This document shows, one piece after another, positions 10,021 through 18,394 of a DNA stretch of 37,537 bases. The position numbers were made by a program, and so were the translations under genes. The notes beneath the pieces are model-generated. The model did not search any database. It saw nothing but the letters and a program-made list of their open reading frames with translations, and had not been told where the DNA came from. The stretch comes from JBBPYA01 sp038200385. Lineage in GTDB: Bacteria; Actinomycetota; Actinomycetes; Mycobacteriales; Geodermatophilaceae. How positions within the stretch are numbered: the first letter of the stretch is position 1; each line of letters starts with the position of its first letter. Location of the stretch: the NCBI GenBank assembly GCA_038200385.1, contig JBBPYA010000338.1, positions 1-37,537 on the forward strand, in the 5' to 3' direction.

Positions 10021-11550
10021 ATGCGTTACGGCTTCGCGATCGACCAGCGGACCTGCATCGGCTGCCACGCGTGCACCGTGGCGTGCAAGACCGAGCACGA
10101 GGTCCCGGTGGGCCAGTTCCGCACCTGGGTGAAGTACGTGGACAAGGGGACGTTCCCGGACTCCACCCGCGAGTTCGGGGTGCTGCGCTGCAACCACTGC
10201 ACCGACGCGCCCTGCGTGAAGATCTGCCCCACCAAGTCCCTGTTCACCCGACCCGACGGCATCGTCGACTTCGACGGCGAGCGGTGCATCGGCTGCAAGA
10301 GCTGCCTGCAGGCCTGCCCGTACGACGCCCTGTACATCGACGAGAACACCCACACCGCGGCGAAGTGCAACTTCTGCGCGCACCGGGTGGACAGCGGGCT
10401 GGAGCCGGCCTGCGTGGTGGTGTGCCCCACGCACTCGATCTGGGTGGGGGATCTCGACGACGCCGACAGCGGGATCAGCCGGCTGATCAAGGACAACCCG
10501 GTCAGCGTCCGGGCCCCGGAGCAGCACACCGGACCGAACGTGTTCTACCTCGGCGCGGACACCGCGGTCCTCGATCCCCTGGTGGCCCCCGTCGACTCCT
10601 CGTACTACTCCTCGAACCCGGACGAGCAACGCGCCAGTATGGCCGGGGAGATCCCGGGCGATCCTGACGCCCGCACGACGCTCAACACCGCGCACCCGCG
10701 GCCGTGGGGCTGGCGGGTGACGACGTACCTGTGGACCAAGGGGGTCGGGGCCGGTGCGGTTCTCGTGGCCGCGCTGGCCCGCTTCCTCGGCGTGGACCTC
10801 GGCGTGGTCGGCACCGTCGTCGCGCCGGCCCTGGCGGTCGTGACGATTGCGGTCACCGGCGCACTGCTGGTCTGGGACCTCAAGCAGCCCACCCGCTTCC
10901 TGTACATCTTCCTCAAACCCAACCCCACGTCGTGGCTGTTCTGGGGCTCGGTCGCGCTGGCGGCATTCGGCGGCGTGGCCGGCCTATGGCTGCTCGCCGG
11001 GATCGTCGCCGAGGTGAGCTCGTACGACGTCGGCCCACTGCTGACCGTGCTGGCCGGGCTCGGCGTGCCCACGGCGCTGCTCGCGGCCGGTTACACCGCC
11101 CTGCTGTTCGCCCAGGCCGAGGGCCGCGACCTCTGGCAGTCCCGCCTTCTGCTGCCGCAGCTGGTGGTGCAGGCGGTGATGGTCGGAGCCGGCGCGCTGG
11201 GAATCGTTGGTGCGTTCGGCTCCTACGGCGACTCAGCGGCGGCGCTGGTCGTACGCACCCTGGTGCTGAGCACGGTGGCGTACATCCTGCTGGCACTGCT
11301 GGAGTTCCTCCGACCGCAGCATTCCGCCCAGGCCGCGGCGGCGGCCCGGCTGGTGGTCCGCGGCCGGTACTCCGCGGCGTTCTGGTGGGTCGGGATCGGC
11401 GGTGCGGTGCTGGCGATCGCGCTGGCCGCGCCGTCCTGGAACGGTTCCCCCTTCGCGACCGTGATCCTTGCGGGGCTGGTCCTGCAGGGAACCCTGCTCA
11501 CCTACGAGAGCGTGTTCGTGCGCGCTGGACAGGACGTGCCGCTGTCATGA
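10021..11550 (+). CDS. Four-cluster ferredoxin subunit fused to NrfD/DmsC-type membrane anchor
   Basis: Two subunits of a molybdenum oxidoreductase complex in one chain. Residues 1-200 are a DmsB/PsrB-type electron-transfer domain with 16 cysteines in four groups (C12/15/18/22, C57/60/65/69, C89/92/95/99, C116/119/131/135), enough for four 4Fe-4S clusters. Residues from about 230 form an NrfD/DmsC-like quinone-reactive membrane anchor with about eight helices. An alanine/proline-poor hydrophilic linker separates them. In most bacteria these are separate genes. It starts at an ATG with AAGGAG upstream and its stop overlaps the catalytic-subunit ATG (ATGA). No Tat signal is present, so the cluster domain should lie on the cytosolic face. 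Confidence 0.88.
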   Translation: MRYGFAIDQRTCIGCHACTVACKTEHEVPVGQFRTWVKYVDKGTFPDSTREFGVLRCNHCTDAPCVKICPTKSLFTRPDGIVDFDGERCIGCKSCLQACPYDALYIDENTHTAAKCNFCAHRVDSGLEPACVVVCPTHSIWVGDLDDADSGISRLIKDNPVSVRAPEQHTGPNVFYLGADTAVLDPLVAPVDSSYYSSNPDEQRASMAGEIPGDPDARTTLNTAHPRPWGWRVTTYLWTKGVGAGAVLVAALARFLGVDLGVVGTVVAPALAVVTIAVTGALLVWDLKQPTRFLYIFLKPNPTSWLFWGSVALAAFGGVAGLWLLAGIVAEVSSYDVGPLLTVLAGLGVPTALLAAGYTALLFAQAEGRDLWQSRLLLPQLVVQAVMVGAGALGIVGAFGSYGDSAAALVVRTLVLSTVAYILLALLEFLRPQHSAQAAAAARLVVRGRYSAAFWWVGIGGAVLAIALAAPSWNGSPFATVILAGLVLQGTLLTYESVFVRAGQDVPLS

Positions 11551-14420
11551 CCGCTGAACCCGCTGCCGCCGAACCCGCCGCCGCCGAACCCGCCGCCGTC
11601 GAGCCCGGCCAGCTGCCCGGAGAGCGCACCCACGAGAACCTGCGGAACTACCCGCCGGTCTCGGAGTGGGACCACCACGTGCAGTACGACGCAAAGGCGC
11701 ATCCGCGCAAGGTGCCGCGTGCCTTCATGCTCGTGCCCACGACGTGCTTCAACTGCGAGAGCGCGTGCGGGCTGCTCGCCTACGTCGACAAGGACGACCT
11801 GTCCATCCGCAAGCTGGAGGGCAACCCCGCGCACCCCGGCTCGCGCGGCCGCAACTGCGCCAAGGGACCGGCCACCATCAACCAGCTCGACGACCCGGAG
11901 CGGATCCTGTATCCGTTGCGGCGCAAGGGTCAGCGCGGTGGGGGCGAGTGGGACCGGGTCAGCTGGGACGACGCACTGGACGACATCGCCGCCCGGATCC
12001 GGACCGCGATCGTCGAGGATCGTCACGAGGAGGTCATGTACCACGTCGGGCGGCCCGGCGAGGACGGCTTCTCCGAGCGCTTCCTGGCCGCCTGGGGCGT
12101 CGACGGGCACAACACCCACACGAACGTCTGCTCCTCCGGCGCCCGGTTTGGGATGTCGCTGTGGGGCGGCTACGACCGGCCGAGCCCTGATCACGCCAAC
12201 GCCAAGGTCATCCTGCTGCTGTCCAGCCACCTGGAGACCGGGCACTACTTCAACCCGCACGCCCAGCGGATCATGGAGGGCAAGCAGTCCGGCGCGCAGC
12301 TGGTCGTGGTCGACCCGCGGATGTCCAACACGGCCAGCCATGCCGACCTGTGGATCGCGCCGTGGCCAGGCAGCGAGGCGGCGATCCTGCTCGCGGTGGC
12401 GTCGTACCTGTTGCGCACCAGGCGGATCGACGCGGCGTACCTCGAACGCTGGTTCAACTGGGAGACCTACCTGGCCAACCTGCACCCGGACGCCGACGTC
12501 GACTTCGCGACCTTCCTGGACCGGCTCGAGGCGGACTACACGCCGTACACCTTCGCCTACGCCGCGGAGGAGGCCCAGCTGCCGGAGCAGAAGATCGCCG
12601 ATCTCGCCGAACTCGTGGCCGGCTGCGGCGGCCGGCTGGCCGCACACGTCTGGCGCTCGGCGGCGGCGGGCAACCTGGGAGGCTGGCAGGTGGCCCGGGC
12701 GCTGTGGTTCGTGCTCGCGCTGACCGGGAGCATCGGCACGACCGGCGGGACGAGCCCCAACGGATGGAACAAGTTCATCCCGCACGGGCCCTCGATGCCG
12801 CCGCCGCACGAGCACTGGAACGAGCTGACCTGGCCGGCGGAATACCCGATGTCCACCAACGAGATGTCGATCCTGCTGCCGCACTTCCTGGCCGAGGGTC
12901 GCGGGCGGCTCGAGGTGTACTTCAGCCGGGTGTTCAACCCGGTGTGGACCTATCCCGACGGGTTCAGCTGGCTGTCCGCGCTGACCGATCCGGACAAGGT
13001 GGGGCTGCACGTCGCGCTGACGCCGACCTGGTCGGAGACCGCCGAGTTCGCCGACTATGTGCTGCCGATGGGGCACGCCGCGGAACGGCACGACACGCAC
13101 TCCTACGAGACGCACTCGGCGCGGTGGCTGGGATTCCGGCAGCCGGTCCGCCGGGTGGCCATGGAGCGGATGGGCCACCCGGTAGCGGACACCAGGGAGG
13201 CGAACCCCGGTGAGGTGTGGGAGGAGAACGAGTTCTGGTTCGACCTGTCGTGGCGGATCGACCCAGACGGCTCGCTCGGCATCCGGCAGTACTTCGAGTC
13301 GCCGTACCGACCCGGCGAGAAGATCACGGTCGACGACTACTACCGCTACGTGTTCGAGAACCAGGTGCCCGGACTGCCGGACAAGGCGGCGGAGTTGGGC
13401 CTGACGCCGCTGGCCTACATGCGCCGCTTCGGCGCGGTGACGATCGCGGACAACCTCTACCGGCAGGACGAGCGGCAGCTGACCGAGGACGAACTCGCCG
13501 GCACCGACGTCGACGCCGCGGGCGTCGTCCGGCGCCCGGTCACCCTGGACGACGCGCCACCCCTGGTCGGCGAGGCCGGTGCGGTCGGCGTCCGGCACGC
13601 CGACGGCACGACCACCGCCGGTTGGCTGTCCCCGTCCCGGAAACTGGAGGTGTACTCCCCCACGATGCGGGACTGGGGCTGGCCCGAGCACGCCACGCCC
13701 GGCTACATCGAGTCCCATGTGTCCCGGCGCAAGGTCGATCCGGAGCGCGGCGAGCTGGTGCTGATCCCGACGTTCCGGTTGCCGACGCTGATCCACACCA
13801 GGTCGGGGAACACCAAGTACCTCAACGAGATCAGCAACTCCCATCCAATGTGGGTGAACTCCCGCGACGCGCACCGCGCCGGGGTGGGCACCGGCGACCT
13901 GGTCCGGGTCAGCACCGAGATCGGCCACCTCGTCGCCCGGGTCTGGGTGACCGAGGGCATCCGGCCCGGCGTCTGCGCGCTGTCCCACCACATGGGGCGC
14001 TGGCGGCTGCACGAGGACGAGGGCAGCCGCTGGGTCACCGGCCGGGTCGACATCACCCACCCGGACGGGCCGGACAGCTGGCTGCTGCGCTACCGCTCGG
14101 GCGTCAGGCCGTTCTCCTCCTCCGACCCGGACTCCAGCCGGATCTGGTGGGACGACCCCGGTGTGCACCAGAACCTCGCTTTCGCCGTCCACCCCGACCC
14201 GTGGTCCGGGATGCACTGCTGGCTGCAGAAGGTGGTCCTGGAGCGGGCGCATCGCGAGGACCGGTACGGCGACGTGTACGTCGACCGGCGACGGGCCGAC
14301 CAGGTGACCCGCGAGTGGCTGGACCTGACCCGCCCGCAGCTCGGTCCCGAGGGGCAGCGCCGGCCGGAGTTCATGATGCGCCCGGTCAAGCCGCGCCGCC
14401 GCGCCTTTCGGGTGACCTGA
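11547..14420 (+). CDS. Molybdopterin oxidoreductase, catalytic subunit (DMSO-reductase superfamily)
   Basis: A 957-residue molybdenum-bisMGD enzyme. The N-terminal 4Fe-4S motif is C67-x2-C70-x3-C74-x29-C104 (TTCFNCESACGLL...NCAKG). HTNVCSSGARFG places C195 as the probable molybdenum ligand. The molybdopterin-dinucleotide-binding domain is at the C-terminus (TRSGNTKYLNEISNSHPMWVN onward). There is no twin-arginine signal; the N-terminus is an Ala/Pro/Glu repeat, so the enzyme probably faces the cytosol. Size, missing Tat signal and an NrfD-type partner resemble SoeABC cytoplasmic sulfite dehydrogenase, but PsrA/PhsA-like, tetrathionate-reductase-like or other roles are equally open. It is translationally coupled to the Fe-S/NrfD gene, and mrp follows after four bases. 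Confidence 0.88.
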   Translation: MTAEPAAAEPAAAEPAAVEPGQLPGERTHENLRNYPPVSEWDHHVQYDAKAHPRKVPRAFMLVPTTCFNCESACGLLAYVDKDDLSIRKLEGNPAHPGSRGRNCAKGPATINQLDDPERILYPLRRKGQRGGGEWDRVSWDDALDDIAARIRTAIVEDRHEEVMYHVGRPGEDGFSERFLAAWGVDGHNTHTNVCSSGARFGMSLWGGYDRPSPDHANAKVILLLSSHLETGHYFNPHAQRIMEGKQSGAQLVVVDPRMSNTASHADLWIAPWPGSEAAILLAVASYLLRTRRIDAAYLERWFNWETYLANLHPDADVDFATFLDRLEADYTPYTFAYAAEEAQLPEQKIADLAELVAGCGGRLAAHVWRSAAAGNLGGWQVARALWFVLALTGSIGTTGGTSPNGWNKFIPHGPSMPPPHEHWNELTWPAEYPMSTNEMSILLPHFLAEGRGRLEVYFSRVFNPVWTYPDGFSWLSALTDPDKVGLHVALTPTWSETAEFADYVLPMGHAAERHDTHSYETHSARWLGFRQPVRRVAMERMGHPVADTREANPGEVWEENEFWFDLSWRIDPDGSLGIRQYFESPYRPGEKITVDDYYRYVFENQVPGLPDKAAELGLTPLAYMRRFGAVTIADNLYRQDERQLTEDELAGTDVDAAGVVRRPVTLDDAPPLVGEAGAVGVRHADGTTTAGWLSPSRKLEVYSPTMRDWGWPEHATPGYIESHVSRRKVDPERGELVLIPTFRLPTLIHTRSGNTKYLNEISNSHPMWVNSRDAHRAGVGTGDLVRVSTEIGHLVARVWVTEGIRPGVCALSHHMGRWRLHEDEGSRWVTGRVDITHPDGPDSWLLRYRSGVRPFSSSDPDSSRIWWDDPGVHQNLAFAVHPDPWSGMHCWLQKVVLERAHREDRYGDVYVDRRRADQVTREWLDLTRPQLGPEGQRRPEFMMRPVKPRRRAFRVT
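11556..11600 (+). repeat. Three tandem 15-base units coding EPAAA-type repeats
   Basis: Three near-identical 15-base units (GAACCCGCYGCCGCC type) sit directly after the start of the molybdopterin subunit gene and encode EPAAA-EPAAA-EPAAV. They form a low-complexity N-terminal tail that may vary in copy number between strains. Confidence 0.7.
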
Positions 14421-14424
14421 CACC

Positions 14425-15540
14425 GTGCCCGGGCCAACGACGGAGGCCGTGACGCTCGCGGTGGCCGGCGTACTCGATCCGGAGTTGCAACTCCCGCTGT
14501 CCACCGCCGGGACGGTGCGGTCGGTGACGGTCGGCCGCTGGGGGCACGCCCGCGTGGAGGTGGCCGCCGTCAGCCCGGCCGGCCCGGACGCCGACCGGCT
14601 GCGCTCGGCGGTGGCGTCGGCGGTGGCGGGGGTGCCAGGCATCCGCGGCGTCGACGTGCTGCTCGCCGCCCTGACCGAACGCGAGCGGATGGAGCTGGCG
14701 GCCCGACTGCGGGCGGCGCGCAGCCCTGACCCGGCAACCGGGCGGTGGGCGCCGGCACCGCGGATCTACGCGGTGGCCAGCGGCAAGGGCGGCGTCGGCA
14801 AATCGTCGGTCACGGCCAACGTGGCGGCCGCGCTGGCCGCCCGCGGGCAGCGGGTCGGCGTGCTCGACGCCGACGTGTGGGGGTACTCGATCCCGCAGCT
14901 GTTCGGCGTACGCCGTCCGCCCGCGGCACTGAAGGGGTTGATGGTGCCGGTCACCGCGCACGGTGTGCGGCTGGTGTCCACCGGCTTCTTCGTCGACGAC
15001 GGCGAGCCGGTGGTGTGGCGGGGCCCGATGCTGCACAAGGCGCTGGAGCAGTTCGTGTCCGACGTGCACTGGGGGCCGTTGGACGTGCTGCTGCTGGACC
15101 TGCCCCCCGGGACGGGCGACGTCACGCTGTCGCTGCTGGAATTCCTGCCCACCGCGGCCGTCCTGCTCGTGACCACACCGCAGCAGGCCGCGCAGACCGT
15201 CGCGGCCCGGGTCGGCCGGATGGCCCGTGACCTTCGGGTACCGGTGGCCGGGGTGGTGGAGAACATGAGCGCGCTGATCTGCGCGCGCTGCGGAGAGCCC
15301 GCCGCGCTGTTCGGAGCAGGCGGTGGCGACCGGCTCGCGGCCGACGTGGGCGCCCCGCTGCTGGGCACGATCCCGCTGGACCCGGCGCTGCGCGAGGCCG
15401 GCGACCGAGGGACTCCGGTGGTCCTCGGAGCGGCTCAGGGGCCCGCCGCGCGAGCGTTGGCGGAACTGGCCGGTGCGTTGCCCGAGACCCGCCGCAGCCT
15501 GGCCGGCGTTCCGCTGCAGCTGAGCGTCGTCCCGCGGTAG
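14425..15540 (+). CDS. Mrp/NBP35-type Fe-S cluster carrier ATPase
   Basis: A 371-residue P-loop ATPase of the Mrp/ApbC/Nbp35 group, which binds and delivers Fe-S clusters. The N-terminal 90 residues form a DUF59/MIP18-like domain (VAGVLDPELQLPLSTAGTV). A deviant Walker A follows (ASGKGGVGKSSVTANVAAAL), then VLDADVWGYSIPQLFG and LLLDLPPGTGDVTLSLLEFL. The cluster-binding CxxC is in SALICARCGEPAALFG. The GTG start is four bases after the oxidoreductase stop, so it is part of that operon and may load the eight or so clusters' worth of cysteines in the two upstream proteins. Actinobacteria usually keep a housekeeping mrp elsewhere, so this may be a dedicated copy. Confidence 0.9.
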   Translation: MPGPTTEAVTLAVAGVLDPELQLPLSTAGTVRSVTVGRWGHARVEVAAVSPAGPDADRLRSAVASAVAGVPGIRGVDVLLAALTERERMELAARLRAARSPDPATGRWAPAPRIYAVASGKGGVGKSSVTANVAAALAARGQRVGVLDADVWGYSIPQLFGVRRPPAALKGLMVPVTAHGVRLVSTGFFVDDGEPVVWRGPMLHKALEQFVSDVHWGPLDVLLLDLPPGTGDVTLSLLEFLPTAAVLLVTTPQQAAQTVAARVGRMARDLRVPVAGVVENMSALICARCGEPAALFGAGGGDRLAADVGAPLLGTIPLDPALREAGDRGTPVVLGAAQGPAARALAELAGALPETRRSLAGVPLQLSVVPR

Positions 15541-15541
15541 C

Positions 15542-15558
15542 GCCGAGTCCGCCTCGGC
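15542..15558 (+). terminator. Hairpin after the redox operon
   Basis: GCCGAG (15542-15547) pairs with CTCGGC (15553-15558) around a five-base loop, immediately after the mrp stop. There is no T-run. It may be an intrinsic terminator of the GC-rich actinobacterial type, or only a 3' stabiliser. Confidence 0.4.
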
Positions 15559-15596
15559 ACCGATGATGGGCAGATCCGTCCGAGGAGGAAAATGGC

Positions 15597-17429
15597 ATGA
15601 CGCAGACCGTCGACGCACCGGCCGCCCAGGAGGCCGCCGACGACCCGCAGGCCCGGGTCGACGGGTGGCTGCGCACGTTCCAGGACGCCCTGACGACCAG
15701 GGACATCGACGCGGCGGCGGAGCTGTTCGCCCCGACCTGTTTCTGGCGTGACCTGATCTCCTTCAGCTGGAACATCACCACGGTGGAGGGCCGGGCCGGC
15801 GTCGCGGACCTGCTGCGCGCCACCCTGGACAGCACCGACCCGACCGGGTTCGCCACGACCGAGCCGCCGGCCGAGGCCGACGGCGTCATCACGGCGTGGT
15901 TGCAGTTCGAGACCGCGGTGGGCCGGGGCACCGGCCTGCTCCGGCTCACCGCCGAGGGCGCGTTCACCCTCCTCACCACGCTGGACGAACTCACGGGACA
16001 CGAGGAGCCTCTCAGCGAGCGGCGCGGCAGGGGGGTCCTGCACGAGGCGGTCAGGGACCGGCAGACCTGGTTGGAGGAGCGCGAGAGCGAGGCCAGCGAG
16101 CTCGGGTACAGCCGGCAGCCCTACGTCGTCATCGTGGGTGGTGGTCAGGGCGGGATCGCGCTGGGCGCCCGGCTGCGCCAGCTCGACGTACCCACGATCA
16201 TCATCGAGCGCAACGCCCGGCCGGGGGACTCCTGGCGCAACCGCTACAAGTCCCTCGCCCTGCACGACCCGGTCTGGTACGACCACCTGCCCTACCTGGA
16301 CTTCCCGAAGAACTGGCCGGTCTTCTCGCCCAAGGACAAGATCGCCGACTGGCTGGAGATGTACGCCCGCGTCATGGAGCTGAACTACTGGGGCTCCACC
16401 GAGTGCGTGAGCGCGTCGTACGACGAGGCGGCCGGCGAGTGGACGGTCGTCGTCCGCCGCGGCGCCGATCCGGCGGAGGTGACGCTCAGACCGAAGCAGC
16501 TGGTGCTGGCCACCGGCATGTCCGGCCGGCCGACCACCCCGGAGATCCCGGGGCAGGACACCTTCCGCGGGGACCAGCACCACTCCTCGCAGCACCCCGG
16601 CCCGGACCGCTACGCCGGGCAGCGGGCGGTGGTGATCGGCTCGAACAACTCCGCGCATGACATCTGCGCGGCGCTGTGGGAGGCCGGCGCGGACGTGACG
16701 ATGGTCCAGCGCAGCAGCACGCACATCGTGCGCTCGGACTCGCTGATGGACCTCGGCCTCGGGGACCTGTACTCCGAGCGTGCGCTGGCCGCGGGGATGA
16801 CCACCCGCAAGGCCGACATGGTTTTCGCCTCGCTGCCCTACCGGATTCTCGGGGACCTGCAGCGGCCGGTGTACGACGCGATCCGCGAACGCGACCAGGA
16901 CTTCTACGACCGGCTGGAGCAGGCCGGGTTCCGGCTGGACTGGGGCGAGGACGGGTCCGGGCTGTTCATGAAGTACCTGCGGCGCGGCTCGGGTTACTAC
17001 ATCGACGTCGGCGCGTGTGAGCTGGTCGCCCGCGGCGAGGTGAAGCTGGCGCACGGTCAGGTCACGGAACTGACCCCGGACTCGGTGGTCCTGGCGGACG
17101 GGACGGAGCTGGCGGCGGATCTCGTCGTCTACGCGACGGGCTACGGGTCGATGAACGGCTGGGCGGCGGAGTTGATCAGCCAGGAGGTCGCGGACAAGGT
17201 CGGGAAGGTGTGGGGGCTGGGCTCGGACACCAGCAAGGACCCCGGCCCCTGGGAGGGCGAGGAGCGCAACATGTGGAAGCCGACCCAGCAGGAGGCGCTG
17301 TGGTTCCACGGCGGCAACCTGCACCAGTCGCGGCACTACTCGCTGTACCTCGCGCTGCAGCTCAAGGCCCGCTGCGAGGGCATCCCCACCCCGGTCCACG
17401 GCATGCAGGAGGTGCACCACGCGTCCTGA
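15597..17429 (+). CDS. NTF2-like domain fused to flavin-containing monooxygenase
   Basis: A 610-residue NAD(P)/FAD-dependent oxidoreductase. Residues about 20-150 look like an NTF2/SnoaL-like domain (RVDGWLRTFQDALTTRDIDAAAELF). Residues 175-600 form a class B flavin monooxygenase: FAD motif GGGQGG (181-186), a weakened FxGxxxH motif (F323, G325, H329; FRGDQHHSSQH), the NADPH-site VIGSNNSAHD (about 346-355, Asn where Gly is usual), and DLVVYATGY. Enzymes of this class insert one oxygen into soft nucleophiles or ketones. GAGGAGG (15582-15588) precedes the ATG by eight bases. It seems to be transcribed alone. The substrate is unknown. Confidence 0.85.
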   Translation: MTQTVDAPAAQEAADDPQARVDGWLRTFQDALTTRDIDAAAELFAPTCFWRDLISFSWNITTVEGRAGVADLLRATLDSTDPTGFATTEPPAEADGVITAWLQFETAVGRGTGLLRLTAEGAFTLLTTLDELTGHEEPLSERRGRGVLHEAVRDRQTWLEERESEASELGYSRQPYVVIVGGGQGGIALGARLRQLDVPTIIIERNARPGDSWRNRYKSLALHDPVWYDHLPYLDFPKNWPVFSPKDKIADWLEMYARVMELNYWGSTECVSASYDEAAGEWTVVVRRGADPAEVTLRPKQLVLATGMSGRPTTPEIPGQDTFRGDQHHSSQHPGPDRYAGQRAVVIGSNNSAHDICAALWEAGADVTMVQRSSTHIVRSDSLMDLGLGDLYSERALAAGMTTRKADMVFASLPYRILGDLQRPVYDAIRERDQDFYDRLEQAGFRLDWGEDGSGLFMKYLRRGSGYYIDVGACELVARGEVKLAHGQVTELTPDSVVLADGTELAADLVVYATGYGSMNGWAAELISQEVADKVGKVWGLGSDTSKDPGPWEGEERNMWKPTQQEALWFHGGNLHQSRHYSLYLALQLKARCEGIPTPVHGMQEVHHAS

Positions 17430-17441
17430 GCGGTGGGGCGG

Positions 17442-18263
17442 TCAGAGCGCGGCGAGTACCCGGTCGGTGAACGCCGGCCACGCCTGCGCGGCCCACGGGC
17501 CGAAGTCCCGGTCGGTCAGGGCCACGCAGGCGGCGCCGGCGTCGGGATCAACCCACACGAACGTCCCGGCTCTCCCGAAGTGGCCGAAGGTGCGCGGCGA
17601 GCTGGCGGCGCCGGTCCAGTGCGGGCTCTTGGTTCCCCGCACCTCGTAGCCCAGCCCCCAGTCGTTGGGTCGCTGCCGACCGAACCCGGGCACCACCCCG
17701 TCCAGCCCGGGAAAGGCCACCGACACCGCCGCGGCGAGGCTGTCCGGCCGGACCAGGGTGGGGGCCTGCAGCTCCGCGGCGAAGCGGGCCAGGTCCGCCG
17801 CGGTGGCGACTGCGTCGGCGGCCGGCGAGCCCAGCAGGCGGGTGCCGGCCATCCCGAGCGGCACCAGCAGGGCCTCGGCGAGGTGGTCGGCGAAGGGCAG
17901 GCCAGACTCCGCCGCGATGGTCCGGCCGATCAGGTCGAAGGCGGCGTTGGAGTAGATCCGCCGGGTCCCGGGGCGGGCCACCGGCACGTCGCCCTCGAAC
18001 GGCAAGCCCGACGCGTGCGAGGCCAGGTGGGCCAGCGTCGACCCCTCGGGTCCGAGCGACCGGTCCCAGCGCAGCGTGCCGGCGTCGACCTCGACGAGGA
18101 CGGCGTACGCCGTGAGCATCTTGGTCACCGAGGCCAGCGGGAACGGCCGGTCCGGCTCACCCGCGCCGGCGGCGAGCGCACCGTCCGCGGTGACGACGGC
18201 GACGGCGACGTTGTCCGCCGGCCAGTCCAGCGCCTCCTGCAGCACGTCCTCGAGTCCCGGCAC
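17442..18263 (-). CDS. Serine hydrolase, class C beta-lactamase/esterase fold
   Basis: A 273-residue serine hydrolase of the beta-lactamase-related (Pfam Beta-lactamase) family. The nucleophile motif S45-V-T-K48 (FPLASVTKML), the Y104-S-N motif (RRIYSNAAFD) and a C-terminal HFG motif (FGHFGRAGTFVW) replacing KTG are visible. Members include esterases, D-aminopeptidases and penicillin-binding-like proteins. No signal peptide is seen, so a cytosolic esterase or peptidase is likelier than an antibiotic-destroying lactamase. I chose the GTG at 18263, where similarity begins; an ATG at 18350 would add 29 low-complexity residues. It converges with the monooxygenase and diverges from the subtilase. 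Confidence 0.82.
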   Translation of the reverse strand: MPGLEDVLQEALDWPADNVAVAVVTADGALAAGAGEPDRPFPLASVTKMLTAYAVLVEVDAGTLRWDRSLGPEGSTLAHLASHASGLPFEGDVPVARPGTRRIYSNAAFDLIGRTIAAESGLPFADHLAEALLVPLGMAGTRLLGSPAADAVATAADLARFAAELQAPTLVRPDSLAAAVSVAFPGLDGVVPGFGRQRPNDWGLGYEVRGTKSPHWTGAASSPRTFGHFGRAGTFVWVDPDAGAACVALTDRDFGPWAAQAWPAFTDRVLAAL

Positions 18264-18394
18264 GGCAGCACCGTACCGATCCCCGAGTGCGGCGCCCGCC
18301 GGGAAGGTGGTCCTGAGTGCGGCGCGCGAGCGTCCAGGCGCTGTCGGCACCCGGCATTAGCATCAAGGCGCAGTCCGCGTTCAGGAGGCCGAGC

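Noticed and set aside
11502..14642. A 1046-codon open frame on the minus strand across the molybdoenzyme gene
   Set aside because: The plus-strand protein has clear cluster, molybdenum and cofactor motifs. The minus frame gives Arg/Gly/Pro/Val-rich text with no domain and is the usual antisense shadow in GC-rich DNA.
15435..17420. A 661-codon minus-strand frame over the flavin monooxygenase
   Set aside because: Shadow of the monooxygenase gene; no recognisable motif and no ribosome site.
17430..17441. Possible terminator between the monooxygenase and serine hydrolase genes
   Set aside because: Only 12 bases separate the stops and I could not find a convincing stem.
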